A stretch of 6,469 bases of DNA from Rhizobacter sp. (lineage in GTDB: Bacteria > Pseudomonadota > Gammaproteobacteria > Burkholderiales > Burkholderiaceae), in NCBI GenBank assembly GCA_014379885.1, contig JACMKW010000351.1:1-6469 (forward strand), read 5' to 3'. Both the position numbers and the translations under genes were made by a program. Shown in pieces: positions 6,346 to 6,469 of this stretch. Below the pieces are notes generated by a model. The model made no database searches. It was not told the DNA's origin and was given only the letters and a program-made list of their open reading frames with translations. Every line of letters starts with the position of its first letter. Position 1 is the first letter of the stretch.

Positions 6346-6371
6346 TAGAATCCCGGGCTGTTTACGTAAAC
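6346..6371 (+). promoter_or_regulatory. Candidate acpP promoter -10 with perfect palindrome at the start site
   Basis: TAGAAT at 6346-6351 is a good -10 hexamer, followed by a GC-only discriminator (CCCGGGC) and a predicted start near 6358-6360. No acceptable -35 is visible; at spacings of 16-19 bases the best hexamer matches only three of six positions. From 6360 to 6371 runs GTTTACGTAAAC, a perfect 12-base palindrome that would cover the first transcribed bases. A separate promoter before acpP agrees with the high acpP expression known in E. coli. The palindrome may bind a repressor; this is an inference. Confidence 0.45.
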
Positions 6372-6384
6372 CCTCCTGGAGGAG
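6372..6384 (+). promoter_or_regulatory. acpP ribosome binding site preceded by complementary CCTCC
   Basis: GGAGG at 6378-6382, extended to GGAGGAG, is a strong Shine-Dalgarno sequence 4 bases before the ATG at 6387. Directly before it, with one base between, lies CCTCC (6372-6376), its exact complement. The one-base gap is too tight for a full hairpin, but part of the stem could form and partly hide the site. Confidence 0.7.
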
Positions 6385-6386
6385 TC

Positions 6387-6469
6387 ATGAGCGATATCGA
6401 AGCACGTGTGAAGAAAATCATTGCCGAGCAACTCGGCGTGCCTGAGGCCGATGTGTCCAGCGAAAAGGC
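6387..6469 (+). CDS. acpP: Acyl carrier protein, 5' part (cut by window edge)
   Basis: The first 27 codons plus two bases are present, beginning [18 protein letters not shown], which is the N-terminal helix of acyl carrier protein; the phosphopantetheine-carrying DSL motif lies outside the window. AcpP carries growing acyl chains for FabD, FabH, FabG, PlsX and others. The start is fixed by the strong GGAGGAG site just upstream. It lies after fabG as in the classical fab cluster, where fabF usually comes next. Its own promoter-like signals suggest it is transcribed above the level of the upstream genes. Confidence 0.96.
   Translation, partial: MSDIEARVKKIIAEQLGVPEADVSSEK

Overview
The window is GC-rich, densely coded chromosomal DNA. 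It carries the conserved proteobacterial cluster yceF (maf-2) / yceD-rpmF-plsX-fabH-fabD-fabG-acpP. Gene order, protein sequences and codon choice point to a betaproteobacterium of the order Burkholderiales, probably Comamonadaceae. That placement rests on recognising the proteins, not on a search. No mobile element, CRISPR array, phage gene, tRNA or rRNA is visible.

Layout. Positions 1-1355 read leftward: yceF comes first, and 7 bases after its stop comes a gene for an RsmI-like SAM-dependent methyltransferase, which runs off the left edge. A 60-base divergent spacer (1356-1415) separates these from the rightward genes. The rightward set opens with yceD (1416-1961). A 141-base spacer with a candidate promoter then leads to rpmF (2103-2285), which encodes ribosomal protein L32. 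Between rpmF and plsX lies a strong stem-loop followed by a T-rich run, probably a partial terminator. Then follow plsX (2434-3549), fabH (3546-4529), fabD (4578-5516) and fabG (5513-6262), with 4-base ATGA overlaps at plsX/fabH and fabD/fabG. A 124-base regulatory spacer precedes acpP, of which only the first 27 codons are present.

How the genes work together. FabD makes malonyl-ACP, FabH condenses acetyl-CoA with it to start a chain, FabG performs the first reduction of each elongation cycle, and AcpP carries the chain. PlsX takes finished acyl-ACP to acyl-phosphate for phospholipid synthesis. L32 and YceD (linked to 23S rRNA accumulation) tie the same transcription unit to ribosome production. 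YceF hydrolyses m7GTP-type nucleotides. The cluster therefore joins membrane-lipid supply and ribosome supply, both growth-rate-linked.

The coding content is largely familiar. The less explained points are the divergent RsmI-like methyltransferase, the candidate attenuator between rpmF and plsX, a -10/discriminator pattern shared by the rpmF and acpP promoters, and a perfect 12-base palindrome at the predicted acpP transcription start. I saw no convincing undescribed multi-gene system.
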